Assembly: GCA_958510825.1 (NCBI GenBank)
Contig: OY294044.1
Coordinates: 84,676,895-84,740,894 of the forward strand
Direction of reading: 5' to 3'
Length of the DNA stretch: 64,000 nt
DNA from: Brachypterus glaber
Taxonomy: Eukaryota; Arthropoda; Insecta; Coleoptera; Kateretidae
Numbering within the stretch: the first letter of the stretch is position 1; every line of letters begins with the position of its first letter. Shown here piece by piece: positions 21,681-32,781 of this stretch. Position numbers and translations under genes: made by a program. The notes under the pieces were generated by a model. That model was not told the DNA's origin. It did no database searches and was given only the letters and a program-made list of their open reading frames with translations.

Positions 21681-22003
21681 AAAATTACACAGACTCACAA
21701 AAAAGTGGTTTCACCATGGATATGAATAGATATTCCTATGTATTTTTGCCTGCTGAAACCAAAGCTAAACTCAGTTTAAGCCCTACATGTCTACAGCCGC
21801 AATTATGGTACCAAATGGAAAAAAGTGACAATTATTTTATTGTGTATTTCAACTAAACTGAGTTCAGATTCGGTTTCAGCGGGCGAAAATACAATTCAAT
21901 ATCATGGGCAAAATTCAATATACAATTCAATATCATGCGCGAAAATACAATTCAAAATCCATGGTGAAGACCACTTTTTTGTGGGCCTGTGTAATTTTTT
22001 CCA
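21681..22003. repeat. Foldback repeat with unequal arms
   Basis: The outer pair AATTACACAGACTCACAAAA...TTCACCATGGA (21683-21720) mirrors the complement of 21958-22000. The inner pair GCCTGCTGAAACC...CTCAGTTT (21747-21778) mirrors 21854-21890. The right arm carries an extra short tandem repeat of AATACAATTCAATATCATG (about 21890-21945), so the arms differ in length. Confidence 0.8.
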
Positions 22004-22238
22004 TTTTTATTTTTTCACATTTTAATAATAATAAAGCTTTAAGTCCTCTCGAGAACTCTCGATTTTTTCAAATTCTGACATGTTTAGAAAATGCGTATCC
22101 CTGAAAGTTCAAAAGTTTTTGCCTGGGGCTCTGATTAATGTATTAGCGAAATTTTTATTAATAGATTTCATAAAATTAATATCCACCAAACTGGCAAATG
22201 TGAAACATGATAAGTCGTGTTTTTCTAAATGTAAGCAA

Positions 22239-22569
22239 TTTTAGCGCCGCAGGCAGGATTTTCAGGGAAAGCTATTTAAAACAATTCAAAAGGCAAATTA
22301 TTTCATAAAACTTCAAATCACAAACTTGGAATAATAAATCGATATGGAAAAACTATAGAAATACTAAATCTAGGTCTTATTAGGACTTAAAGTTAGCAAG
22401 ATGCCTTCCTTACTTGCTGAAAGTTTGCAAGTTTCTTGGTAAGACCTAGATCTAGCGTCCCAAGAAACCTCTTAAGAGTTGAAGTTTTATAAAATAATTT
22501 GCCTTTTGAATTATTATAAATCACATGTCCTGAAAAACTTTAAAAATTTTCGCCAGCGGCGCTAAACTT
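22239..22569. repeat. Foldback repeat with nested inner hairpin
   Basis: TTTAGCGCCGC...AAACAATTCAAAAGGCAAAT...CATAAAACTTCAA (22239-22317) mirrors the complement of 22480-22569. Inside, AATCTAGGTCTTA and TAAGACCTAGATC form a second inverted pair. The GCGCTAAA end word recurs in 22660-22805, suggesting further family members (F). Confidence 0.75.
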
Positions 22570-22972
22570 TATTGCAATTACTATTTTAAATACTGAATTT
22601 TCTAAAATTTGCATCTAAAATTCTGAGGTGCGAGAACATAAAATTTCTAAAAAAAATCAGCTGCAGCGCTAAATGTGCATTTTACAAGGCTTCTGTCTGT
22701 TTAATTTTTTTTTGATAAATTGTTTTTTTTTTAATTTTATAAAAAAATTCTGTAACAATGCAGGACCTTAAAAATTTTAAAAAAAATCTGCGGCGCTAAA
22801 TTTGATTACCACCAATGTAAAAAGGTCTAGCTATGCCCTTGTTTGTGACTTGGCAAAAAGTTTTTATCAGTAATGTTAAAAAGCCTATAAGCTTTTCACC
22901 CTATAAAAAATTATTTGGCCATCCCTGGCTTAGTCCCCCAAATAAAAATCCTATAGTTAAAAACTACTTCTG
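22570..22972. repeat. Decayed family F copies
   Basis: GCAGCGCTAAAT (about 22664) and GCGGCGCTAAATT (about 22791) follow AAAATTTTAAAAAAAATC-like sequence, as at the right end of 22569. I see no complete element. Confidence 0.4.
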
Positions 22973-22976
22973 TAAT

Positions 22977-23220
22977 CAGGGTGGCCACAGAATTTTATTT
23001 GGAAAATTCCCTGACTTACCCGATTTTGAAAAAAAATTTCCCTGACAAATTTTCATATTTTACTGACTTTTTTGTTTTTTAGGTAAACAATATATGAAAA
23101 AAAAAGTATAAAATAAAATTCCAGGGTTTTCAATAAAATTCCCTGATTTTTAAATAAAATTTTCTGACATTTTCCTGGCAAATTAAATTCCCTGACTTCC
23201 CTGACATGTGGCCACCCCGG
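22977..23220. mobile_element. Short TIR element with TAAT flanks
   Basis: The left end CAGGGTGGCCACAGAATTTT and the complement of the right end (CCGGGGTGGCCACATGTC) share about 12 bases. Both sides are bordered by TAAT (22973-22976 and 23221-23224). The interior has repeated AATTCCCTGA words in both orientations. 244 bp, noncoding. Confidence 0.75.
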
Positions 23221-23224
23221 TAAT

Positions 23225-23761
23225 ACAAATTTAAATATAAATAAAATAAAAGCTGAATGTAATACACCTTTATAAAAAAAAAACGTTTTAAAATATCATA
23301 TAAAAAATTTATTTATATTAATCAAATAAATGTAATTATATTGTATTTATTGTTCATAGAAATAGATTACTCGAGAGGAAAGTGTTTTCCATACTTGTGT
23401 GGACTTTTCCACACTTGGCTTGCGCCTTGTGGTGCATTTTTTACGAAAATTTGTACATTCCTCTACATTTATCTAAAAAACTTTTTTTTATTCAATTTTC
23501 TTTATAATAAATCTGCAAGAAAAGTTTGATTTTTATTTTATTCAATTTAACGGAAAATCTGTTAAATACAGAGATTTTTATTATAAATTCTGTATCATAG
23601 CGTTCATATTAGTCAGTAATTAATTTAAAAATGGCTTTTGATTAACCAACGATTTGGCTTTTTTATTTTCCTTATGTTTTTTCGTAGTCCGGTTTTTTGA
23701 CACATGAAAAGTCCAAACCTGCAAAAATATAAAATTATAAATAATAAATCCGCAAAAACAC
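23225..23761. other. AT-rich spacer
   Basis: No gene recognised; a 62-codon ORF at 23341 has no coding features. Confidence 0.4.
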
Positions 23762-23907
23762 TGGCTTAGTTTACACCATAGGGACTATATTTTAAGTTCA
23801 GTTACTTTTTATCTACCTATCTCTGTTTATCGCGTTCTCTAAACGGAGATAGATAGATAAATAGTACATGAACTTAAAATATAGTTCCCATGGTGTAAAC
23901 TAAGCCA
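23762..23907. repeat. Hairpin MITE, 66-base arms
   Basis: TGGCTTAGTTTACACCATAG...CTATATTTTAAGTTCA...TATCTACCTATCTC on the left mirrors the right arm ending in ATGGTGTAAACTAAGCCA, with a loop of about 14 bases. Near-perfect pairing, so fairly young. Confidence 0.85.
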
Positions 23908-24024
23908 CCGTAAGTAAGACAGGGGCCAACTTTTCCTTAAAGAGCATATCAGTGCATATAATCATCTCCCCAGTTAGAGAACTAGATAGTTATGTGTGTT
24001 AGAGTAGGTGGGTATCTTATATGT

Positions 24025-26123
24025 TGTACCGTAATTAATACGTTCACTGCCAACGGCTAGTTTTGACAGCGGAGCAATGGGTATGGGCAAGGGAAAAATA
24101 GAAAGAATTGATTAATGTTGTTAGGGGCGCCAGTTACTTTAGCTTTTACTCCTTTAGGTAAGTAACAACCTAGTGTAAATACTTAAGCTTTTCAGTTTGA
24201 GAAAATATAACCCTTAAATAAAATAAGATAATTCATTTGAGAAATTTATTATAAATAAACTTAATGAAAGCACATCAAGTAATGTATTAATATATATAAA
24301 AAATATGTGTAATTATATTAAGATATAATTAAAGAAATCTTAATAAAAATTACTAAATTCAGAAATCATTCGACTTAAATGTATAAAGAAAACATGAAGT
24401 TCAGCAAGCACCAAGAAATGTATGTAAACAGCAATCATTTCTTGCAGTGTATAAAAGTCATGCTTAAATTAGAAATCATTTAATCAAAAGTATGATATTT
24501 AATAATTAATAAATGAGATTAAATGTTTTTAAAAAAAAATAAGTACCTAAAAATGAACAAAAGCCAGAAGGGCATATAGTATTAAACAATACTATATCAG
24601 ATCTGATAAAGTTTACAGTTATAAGAATATTGAAATAAAAGAATTTAAAAATATGAAATATTGCTTTCAAAAGTTTTCAGAATGAGTACTTAGCTGGTTT
24701 CTGCAAAATCCATGAGGTATGAATTCCATCGTCTCCATCTGTACAAGTCTCCCCTATGCTGATGAATTCATTTCTCGAATGAAAGAAAAAAAATATAGGC
24801 TGTCCCATCTACTTTGGAAAAATCATCTTCCAGGATAAAATGTATTATTAAAAATGTTGTCCGGGATAAAATATACTTTTGAAAATTATGTCCAATATAA
24901 AATTGTCTGCTAGACGGTCATATAGAATTTATCTATGCCGAAAAATACAGAACCATGTTCCAACAGAACATCACTCCATGCGGAGAACTTGTATATCAAA
25001 TATACCAAAATAAACTTCAACTTAAATTAATGTAATTCCATATTAATGGTATAGAAATGGTGAGTAATGGTATAGAAATAGTAATTAATTAATTAATTAA
25101 TTAATGGTGCTAAAACAATAATTATATCTCAGAAATATTCTAAGAAACAGAAAAACTTAACTTACATGTCATACTAAGTCTTCGATGTCCATCGAAACGT
25201 TATAAATGCGTAATTGTAGAAAATAACAGTTACAATATCTTCCGCATTATTTAAATATTCATTTTCACTAACTTTAAATAAAAATACATGAAGGATTACT
25301 TCGATGATTACAGAAAATAAACACTCGTCAAAATGACACCACCATTTTGTAACAGAGTTGCTTCAAGAAGAAGGAAAATCGACCTTATTCACTAGTATGA
25401 ACCCTTCAGGTAAATAAAATCCTATTTCTGAACTATTAGCGACATCTATGCAAGTCATTATCAACTACAGTTTTACCGTATAGGATTCCTAATAAAGGTA
25501 ACGGAAACTACACCAAAAATAATAACTAAAAAGAATATTTCCTAATAAATCCGTATTAGTGATATCTAACCTCAAAATATTACTCTAAGAAACAAATATA
25601 AACAATACTTATTGTTTATCAGCAAAACTAATAAAAATACGAACAGAGTACTAAGTGTCCTTTGAACTAAGTATAAACAAAATACTGAATCTAAGTGAGC
25701 AGTTCCAGCAAACTATTTTCAACAAATTCTGGATTATCCCGAAGGAATAAGCATACGAAACTTTCCAGGAGAGACAAGCTACAGATGAAAGCCAGTGAAA
25801 TCCAACCCTCAATAGACTCTGAAACATATAAAAACCAGGTAAGTCCATAGACAAATGTATTATAGAGAAATAAGTCATATGATTCTTTATTATTAAAAAT
25901 CATATTCTAATTATGTTTTCTTTATGTTATTTTCAGGTAGAACTATGGAATAGAGACTTATATGGTTAGAATTCAGTTCCTGCTACAAAATAGTCCCAGA
26001 TACAAAATAGTTCTGTACGTACGTAACTATTTATATACAAAATAAACATAAATTATAACGTAAGTAAACGAATAGTTTAATTAACCCTTGCTATATTACA
26101 AAGTGACGATTTATATCGTTACA
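24025..26123 (-). mobile_element. Solo LTR, copy 2 (inverted)
   Basis: Reverse complement of 11118-13251 along its whole length. In its own orientation it starts TGTAACGATATAAATC and ends ATTACGGTACA, and it is flanked by ATGT on both sides (24021-24024 and 26124-26127), a different 4-bp duplication from copy 1. It is 35 bases shorter, mainly in the CACCATTAA-type internal repeat near 25060-25110. No coding capacity. It confirms the element borders independently. Confidence 0.85.
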
Positions 26124-26299
26124 ATGTTCAGCCTTGATTACACAATAAAATAACTTCAACCTGCCTTATCTAGGTAACTTTTTTTTGTTATTTTTTAGTG
26201 CCTTTGCCATTAAATTTTGATAAAAAATAATAGTTTTATAGTGAAGTATATTATACTAAAAATACAAATATTTTGCAGTCTTTTTGCACAAAATCATTT

Positions 26300-26510
26300 T
26301 TTTTTTAATTGGACAACAGGATTTTTAAATTATTTTTAACTTTTGGTGAGTTTGTTTAATACATCCCTATGCCGAATTACATTATTAGTCTGTGTACAGA
26401 CATATAATCTTACTCGGCATAGGTATGTATTAAACAAGCTCACCAAAAATTAGAAATAATTTAAAATTCCTGTTGTCCGACCCCTTTATTGTAATGAAAG
26501 TATCAATTCT
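26300..26510. repeat. Family D, nearly complete copy
   Basis: The left arm GACAACAGGATTTTTAAATT...TTTTGGTGAGTTTGTTTAAT mirrors the right arm ...AACAAGCTCACCAAAAATT...CCTGTTGTCCGACC. Other copies: 15325 (right half) and 51622. Noncoding MITE. Confidence 0.8.
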
Positions 26511-27190
26511 GTACAAAATGATCTTTCAGAATAAAAAAAAAGAATTTAAAACTTACTTTTGATTATATTTATGGTATGCACTTAGTTCCCAGTCAAATTT
26601 CCAAAACTTTTATGTAGCACAAGACCAAAATCACTTTATTTTGAAATGAAAACACAATTTTTCTGAGCTATGAAACTTCTCTATGCTTTTATGACGCCTA
26701 GGTGTCATATTATGAAACCATTAATACCAACAATACTTTTCTAGGGGTCTGCTAAATTGCTATCTATTCTACATTCATGATTGCTATTGTGTGTAAAATA
26801 GAGATGCTATTGGTTTTCACTCAAATTTTGTATTTAATACTAGGTATTCCATTTTCAAAATTAAATGTTATAATATTATGTCTTCTTTTCCTCCATAGTT
26901 TTTATTTAAATTTTATATAAATTGTATCTACTTCAATTTTTTAAAAATCAATGTTTTGCATTCTCGTGAACATTACAAGTATTATAGAACTCTAAAATAT
27001 AGATAAAGACACTTTAGTTTTACAAATATAGATGTTATAAATCTTGATTTTGAAAATATTATAAACTATATATTATATACCTACCTATTATTTTGGGATC
27101 GTGCTGAGGGGTAGTTTTCAACAAACAAATGCTCGATGATGGCATGCTTTTAAAAATATACTCAAATTTCACATTTTTCTTCAAAAAGTC
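26511..27190. other. AT-rich, nothing recognised
   Basis: No gene, RNA or repeat border seen. Confidence 0.5.
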
Positions 27191-27430
27191 CTATTTATTA
27201 TAACCTAACTTTCTCAAGGTGACATAAGTGGCCGGCGAGATGATCTGTGGTACTCTCTGCGCCTGCGTCGGGAAATATCGGACGACGTATAGTTCTGTCT
27301 TTGTCTTTTCCATAGTAAAGGGCAAAAACAATGCGTGAACGTTCCACTTAGCTAGTCCACTCATCTTGCACTCGCAGAAAACCAACTTGCACTTAAAAAC
27401 GCATTTAAAAAGGCCGCCACTTTGAGCCAC
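27191..27430 (-). CDS. Unrecognised ORF in a CpG-rich patch
   Basis: A minus-strand ORF of 79 codons from an ATG at 27428-27430; an internal ATG gives MSGLAKWNVHALFLPFTMEK and onward. I do not recognise a domain. What supports it is context: the patch 27220-27480 is much richer in CpG than anything within several kilobases, the codon content looks less AT-driven, and a perfect TGACGTCA lies just upstream of the start. It could be the first exon of a minus-strand gene, whose other exons I cannot see, or another transposon remnant. Codons just before its stop are AT-rich again. Confidence 0.25.
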   Translation of the reverse strand: MAQSGGLFKCVFKCKLVFCECKMSGLAKWNVHALFLPFTMEKTKTELYVVRYFPTQAQRVPQIISPATYVTLRKLGYNK

Positions 27431-27470
27431 GATAGGGGAAGGTTTAAAAAAAGATCTGGCACCGCGGCAG

Positions 27471-27478
27471 TGACGTCA
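27471..27478. promoter_or_regulatory. CRE-like palindrome TGACGTCA
   Basis: A perfect cAMP-response-element palindrome inside the CpG-rich patch (next to CCGCGGCAG), about 40 bases upstream of the minus-strand ORF start. The same core GACGTCA also occurs in family E repeats, so it is not proof of a promoter. Confidence 0.25.
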
Positions 27479-27594
27479 GAAATTCTTTTTTTATTTAATT
27501 CCACGGCTTCCAGTGCATAAAATCGAAAGTGTTATACACCGTTTTAAAGGAAATTTATACCCATGTGCTCCACGAAATTGACTTCAGGTCCCCA

Positions 27595-28870
27595 TTGACC
27601 ACTTACGACTTAAATATCAAGATATTTACTACTATATATACCTTAGGGGTCGAATATCGAAAAATCCTGAAACATGCATATTTGCAATTTCGATAAAGAA
27701 TATTGTTGCCAAATATAGAGATTTTAGATTAAAAGATTCCTGACATACGCATTGACCACTTACGACTTAAATATCAAGATATTTACTACTATATATACCT
27801 TAGGGGTCGAATATCGAAAAATCCTGAAACATGCATATTTGCAATTTCGATAAAGAATATTCTTGCCAAATATAGAGATTTTAGATTAAAAGATTCCTGA
27901 CATACGCACGCTTTAAAAAAAAGGTCAATCTTTAAATAATTTATGACTTGCTACTTAAATATCGCGATTTTTACCACCTTAGGGGTCGAATATCGAAAAT
28001 TCCTGAAACAGTTGTCTTTTTGATTTTCGTAAAGAAAATTTTTTCCAAATATCGAGAATCTAGATTAGGAGTTCGCTGAGAAACGTAGACTTTTAAAAAA
28101 GGTCTAATATTTAAATAATTTATCCCTTATGACTTAATTATCTCGATTTTTACCACCTTAGGGGTCGAATCGAAAAATCCTGAAACACGTATCATTTTGA
28201 TTTTAATAAAGAATATTTTTGCCAAATATCGTGATTCAAGATTAGGAGGTCTCTGAGATACGCACACTTTTTAAGAAATGTTAATATTTATAATTGACCA
28301 CTTAGGACTTAAACATCACTATTTTAACCATATCAGGGGTCGAATATCGAAAATTCCTGCGACACGTGCCTTTTCAATTTCGATAAAGAATATTTTTGCC
28401 GAATATTGAGATTCTAGATTAAAAGATGTTTGAGATACTAATACTTTTCAAAAAGGGTAATATTTACATAATTTACCACTTACGACTTAAATATCATGAT
28501 TTTTACCACCTTGGACTTTTTCGAATATCGAAAATTCCTGAAGTACATGTCTTTTCGATTTCAATAAAGAATATTTTTGCCAAATATTGAGATTCTAGAT
28601 TAACATGTCTTTGAGCTACGCACACTTTTCAAAAAAGGGTTATATTTATAAAATTTACCACTTACGACTTAAATATCACGATTTTTAACACCTTGGGGGT
28701 CGAATATCGAAAAATCCTGAAACACTTATCTTTTCGATTTCGATAAAGAACATTTTTGCCAAATATGAAGATTCTAGATTAAGGGGCCCCTGAGACACGA
28801 ACACTTTTTAAAAACCTTTCCACCCCAGTTTCACTCCCTTAAGGGTTGAATTTCGAAAAACCCCTTGTTA
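27595..28870 (+). repeat. Satellite-like array of about 178-bp units
   Basis: The anchor AGGGGTCGAATATCGAAAA (or a variant) occurs at 27645, 27802, 27981, 28160, 28335, about 28512 and about 28694, i.e. spacings of 157 for the first step and 175-182 after. Each unit also has ACTTACGACTTAAATATCA, CGATAAAGAATATT and GATTCTAGATTA. The first two units are nearly identical over 157 bases and lack a part present in the rest (CTTTTAAAAAAGG region). About 7.5 units. Confidence 0.92.
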
Positions 28871-28955
28871 GTGAGAGGACCACATTATAAACTTTAAACT
28901 ACAGTCCTAATATTTAAGGACGGACATGAAATTTTGCGTGTTTTTAACAGTCTTA

Positions 28956-29150
28956 AACGTATAGAAATTTTTGTCTCGTCTGGTGAATAAAACTTTTTTT
29001 TCGTGCAAAAAAAGGTCTGCTTCCCCAGACGAGACAAACATTTCTATGCGTTTTCGGGGTTCCTGAATCCGAATCTGAAGTTGGTTTGACTAGATCAGGT
29101 CGCATTAAACCAACCCCAGATTCAGATTCAATGACCCAAAAAAAACGTAT
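28956..29150. repeat. Two adjacent hairpins sharing a word
   Basis: Hairpin 1: CGTATAGAAATTTTTGTCTC at 28959 pairs with the complement of 29022-29048. Hairpin 2: GAATCCGAATCTGAAGTTGG (29068) pairs with the complement of 29105-29133. After hairpin 2 the word CGTATAGAAATATTCGTC (29144) repeats the start of hairpin 1. So the order is arm, arm', stem, stem', arm. Confidence 0.75.
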
Positions 29151-29991
29151 AGAAATATTCGTCCCGTCCCATCCGGACGCCTCAGGTAAAAAATTTAAAT
29201 TTTTGGAAAAAATTCAGATTTGATTTCTTTTGTATATTTTTAGGTTTAAAACAATTAAATAAACCTAAACAATAGAAAACTACTAAAATATTCAAATTTT
29301 TCAATTTTTTTAAATGGCGTTTTTTTTTATTTTAGTTTTTTTTAACAACCTTATTTGAGGTTGAAAAAAAAAACTTCGGTCAATTATGTAATTTTTTATA
29401 CTGAATTTGAATCTAAATAAAAAACAACCCCATTCCATTTAAAAAATTTAAGTTACCCCCTTTCCCGCCTAAGCGTGTGGATGAAAAAAAAATCTGCTTT
29501 GATAAAAAGGCGTCCCCCTTGATATTGAAGCTTAGTATTAAATTTCAAAAATCTTAGACGGTTTCTGAGATATAGACTTTTAACCGTTTAAATGGCCCAC
29601 CCGGTATGCAGAGTGCCACTTAAATTTATTTTTTTAAGCAAGACCGCAAACATTTTCAAAAAAATGTATTGAAATCATTTAGAGGACACTATAAGGTTAA
29701 CAAATATTCAACATTGGACGCTTCATGATTTTTTCCCTTTTTTTTTGGTATTTTTTACCTGTGTGCGTCTGGGAAACAGAACTTTTTTTTTGTGCCTGTG
29801 TTATTATTATTAAAAACAACAATTTAAACAAGACTGACACATGCTATATACCTCATTTGATAGCCCTTAAAATGCAGATTTAATGGTATTAAAACTAATT
29901 TTTGAAAAATTTAGACTTATTGATCTTAGCTCCATGCATCATTTGTCTATTTTTTCTCAGTCTACGATAAAAATTTTCTGTGCGTTTTATC
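29151..29991. other. AT-rich; one TIR-like word
   Basis: Near 29590 the sequence AAATGGCCCACCCGGTATGC resembles the end of a TA-flanked MITE, but I find no partner. Nothing else recognised. Confidence 0.4.
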
Positions 29992-30120
29992 ATGAGGAAG
30001 ATTAGAAAAAATACTGTTACTCCAACAAAACGGAACGGTTTTATCAGAAAACTGGCAGGATTTCTTGATTCATGCCGACATATCCCGGAAGCAGTTAAAG
30101 TTGTGCTACATTTCCTCTAG
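29992..30120 (+). CDS. Small coding-like ORF, unrecognised
   Basis: A 42-codon ORF: MRKIRKNTVTPTKRNGFIRK, then LAGFLDSCRHIPEAVKVVLH, then FL and TAG at 30118-30120. The basic start followed by an amphipathic segment with a Cys, and its mixed codon use, stand out from the surrounding AT-rich DNA. It is likely a remnant of a transposon ORF or an isolated exon. I cannot name the family, and its short length leaves chance as a fair alternative. Confidence 0.2.
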   Translation: MRKIRKNTVTPTKRNGFIRKLAGFLDSCRHIPEAVKVVLHFL

Positions 30121-30596
30121 AAGGGCGTTTAAACTTCCTTTAAAAATGGGAGAGCTTGATGTACGATTCTAGAATGCGTAAATTGTAATTAAAACTTTTA
30201 AGCAACTACTTAAGAAATAATTTTTTAATTTTTTAAACAAATAAATAAAAACAAGTACTATTTCATGATTATTTTTTGATTAATAAAACTAAAATTTTCA
30301 CACTCACTTGTTATTATACTTTGTGTAATTTTAATTTACAGCGCTTTACAAAATATTACCAGTCTTTTACATTATTATACTATTCACAGCGCCTGCGCTA
30401 GAATAGTAATATACAGTAGTTTCGAATTTCCCAAAATCTACAAAAAACGTACTAGATAAAAAATTCTTGGATAAAAATGTGTTTCATGAAAAAATAAAAA
30501 ACTTTGAAAATGTCGATCTGATGTTGCGTTTTTTGTAAACATGAACGAATAATCCGAATTCTCAGGAAAAATCAAGTTCTATGAGGGGAAGATTCC
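30121..30596. other. AT-rich, nothing recognised
   Basis: No gene or border seen. Confidence 0.4.
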
Positions 30597-30598
30597 TA

Positions 30599-31016
30599 CA
30601 CTCAGAAAAATCTCATCTTGTAAAATCAATAAGAAATTATTTTAATTAAAAAAAATTGCCTTTTAAAATATCAAAAGTAAAAACTTTACGATTTAGTACT
30701 GTCCCTTACATTCTTATTTTAATGTTTTCTAAATGAAATTATAATATTTCCCTTTATATTGTTGAAAAATATCAATATATTTTAAGAATTCTTTTTAAAA
30801 TAACCAGTTTTTGTATTCAATTCATTTCTAGTTTACAAATGATTTAAAAGTAAACATTTTTCAGATTACAATGAATATTTTTATTTTTACAATGGCTTAT
30901 AAAATTTAAAAATATCTTTTTGAATCAACAAAAAACACTGTCGGAGCAAAAAAATATTGGTTTTCTTTTAAATCATATGAATTTTGTTTGATTTTACAAC
31001 GATTTTTCTATGAGTG
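30599..31016. mobile_element. TA-flanked MITE, 418 bp
   Basis: The left end CACTCAGAAAAATC...TTGTAAAATCAA pairs with the complement of the right end (CACTCATAGAAAAATCG...TTGTAAAATCAA). TA lies on each side (30597-30598 and 31017-31018). No coding sequence. Confidence 0.8.
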
Positions 31017-31019
31017 TAT

Positions 31020-31330
31020 TGTTTTTTAGAGTAATCCCCCCAAAACAAGAACGTTATGGGGGCTTAAAGTTTTTAAAAAATTAAAAATATCATTTTCAAA
31101 ATTTTGAAAATGAAAATTTTTGCAAAAAGAAAATAAAAGAAATAAAAAAAAATTTTTTTCGAATTTTTTTTTAATTTTTTTTTTAAATTTTTCGTTTTAC
31201 AAAAAAAGATATTTTGAATAAAATATTATTTATATTTATTTTATTTTTGAAAATATTTAGGAAACTTCAATATACCATTTACATATAATGGAATGCATAT
31301 GCATATCTTCACAGCTTGTTTTACATTATA
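31020..31330 (+). repeat. Family K/G fragment
   Basis: AATCCCCCCAAAACAAGAAC followed by GGGG and CTTAAAG-like sequence resembles 49449-49490. From about 31285, ATATAATGGAATGC...ATATCTTCACAGCTTGTTTT matches the left end of the family G element at 41153. Confidence 0.55.
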
Positions 31331-31512
31331 TTAAATTTATTTACACACATGAATGAAGAGCACTGGAGATCTGCTATTTCATTCAAGGACATTGACTTTG
31401 TTTCAAAGAAATCTAGCCTTAAAGCAAGAGAATAGGGTTTGAACATGTATATTGGGAAATATGATTTTTTATATCAAGTTTTTATAAGGCACACACTTAG
31501 ATATGTTTTTAA

Positions 31513-31730
31513 TGTAGCAGCCGCCTCGGCGATTTCAGCATTGTATAGACAGTAAGCAATATAAATGTAAATTTAGTTGTGTGTTTAATTATTTAAATTA
31601 ATAATTAACAACCCAAAATTAATTGTTGTTATTTGGATAGCACCCAAATTAACACTGGCGACGAGGATGGTATCCTAACCCACGCGGGCAAGGCCCGAAA
31701 GAAACGTGTCCTTCATTCAAGGAATCCTTT
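31513..31730 (+). mobile_element. LTR retrotransposon 5' remnant with PBS
   Basis: TGGCGACGAGGAT at 31656-31668 is complementary to the 3' end of tRNA-Ser(GCU) (acceptor stem GACGAGG, then CCA), so it reads as a minus-strand primer-binding site. It follows ...CAAATTAACAC, i.e. a CA end one base before the site. If the LTR starts at the TGTAGCAGCCGCC at 31513, it would be about 142 bp; that start is a guess. A GC-richer leader follows (31669-31710), then AT-rich sequence with no gag. The element is truncated. Confidence 0.6.
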
Positions 31731-32092
31731 TTTTTAGTTCATTATTAAAACATTGTTTTTGTATTGTAAGTAATTTTATTACAGATTATGAATAAAAAAA
31801 TAATCATGGCGACAGATTTTTTAATTAAAATACATACTAGCACAATTGTGTCACGCCTGATATGTTACACAAGATACAAAGAAATTATTATTTCTTTAAA
31901 TATTGAAATATATTTTAAGCTAACCAAATACATCAGGTGTCGACATCATATCTATACAATGTGTATACAATTTTTTAACTCTGAAGAAATATGAAAAGGT
32001 GTCGAATGATGGGCGTACTAAGAAAACTTTTATCAGCTTTACAATGTTACTTGACATGAGGAAAGTAGTTCCTATTGCAAGTAATATACATT
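31731..32092. other. AT-rich spacer
   Basis: The 68-codon ORF at 31788 shows no coding features. Confidence 0.4.
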
Positions 32093-32213
32093 AAATAGTA
32101 GATTACAGGTCCACTGGGAAAATAGTACTTTTCCGAGACCTTATTAATGGACGAGGACCATTTTTAGGTCGAGGAAAAGTACCATTTTTCGGGAGACCTG
32201 TATACTATTTTAT
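32093..32213. repeat. Hairpin MITE
   Basis: AAATAGTAGATTACAGGTCC...GAAAATAGTACTTTTCC on the left mirrors GGAAAAGTACCATTTTTC...GACCTGTATACTATTTT on the right, with GGACGAGGACC in the loop. Confidence 0.8.
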
Positions 32214-32781
32214 TCGCAACTTTTTTTATTTAAAAATAAAGTAATCATTTTTTTGAAACCTAGATGTTTGAATTCAAATGAAGAAAATAATAATATAATA
32301 CTTTTTTAGTTCTTTTTATATTTACCACAAATATTTTTTCCTGCATTTCACAAGAAAAGCACATATCGTATAAAAAGTTCCACATACGCGTAACCCAAAT
32401 AAACAACCACAAAAAAATATTTATTGATAACTAGCTAGGCACCGTTTATAACATTTATTATCCTTCTCAGTCTCAAAAGTAAAAAATTTTGACTAAAACT
32501 GTAGATTTAGATTTTTTAAATGAAATGTATTAGATTATATTCGTGTTTATCATGACAACAGCAGTTAAGCCATCTTGCTTTAAGCATTAATAATGATATT
32601 TTAATCGGTGACGCCATCTAGCGGAAATTAATGATTTAAATTGCAGACCAGTAATAATTAGTTTACTGGTCTCTATTTTTCATTACAGGTCAGGTCCAGG
32701 CTTGAAACAGTGGGACAAGAAACCACGTACTTCCCAAACTTTATTAATACATGTTATGTATGTATTACATATACAGTTGCT
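32214..32781. other. AT-rich spacer
   Basis: A small stem-loop AGACCAGTAA...TTTACTGGTCT lies at about 32645-32672. No gene. Confidence 0.4.

Noticed and set aside
27595..28870. CRISPR-like array of repeats with variable spacers
   Set aside because: Units are continuous tandem copies of about 178 bp with no spacer/repeat division, and the DNA is eukaryotic.
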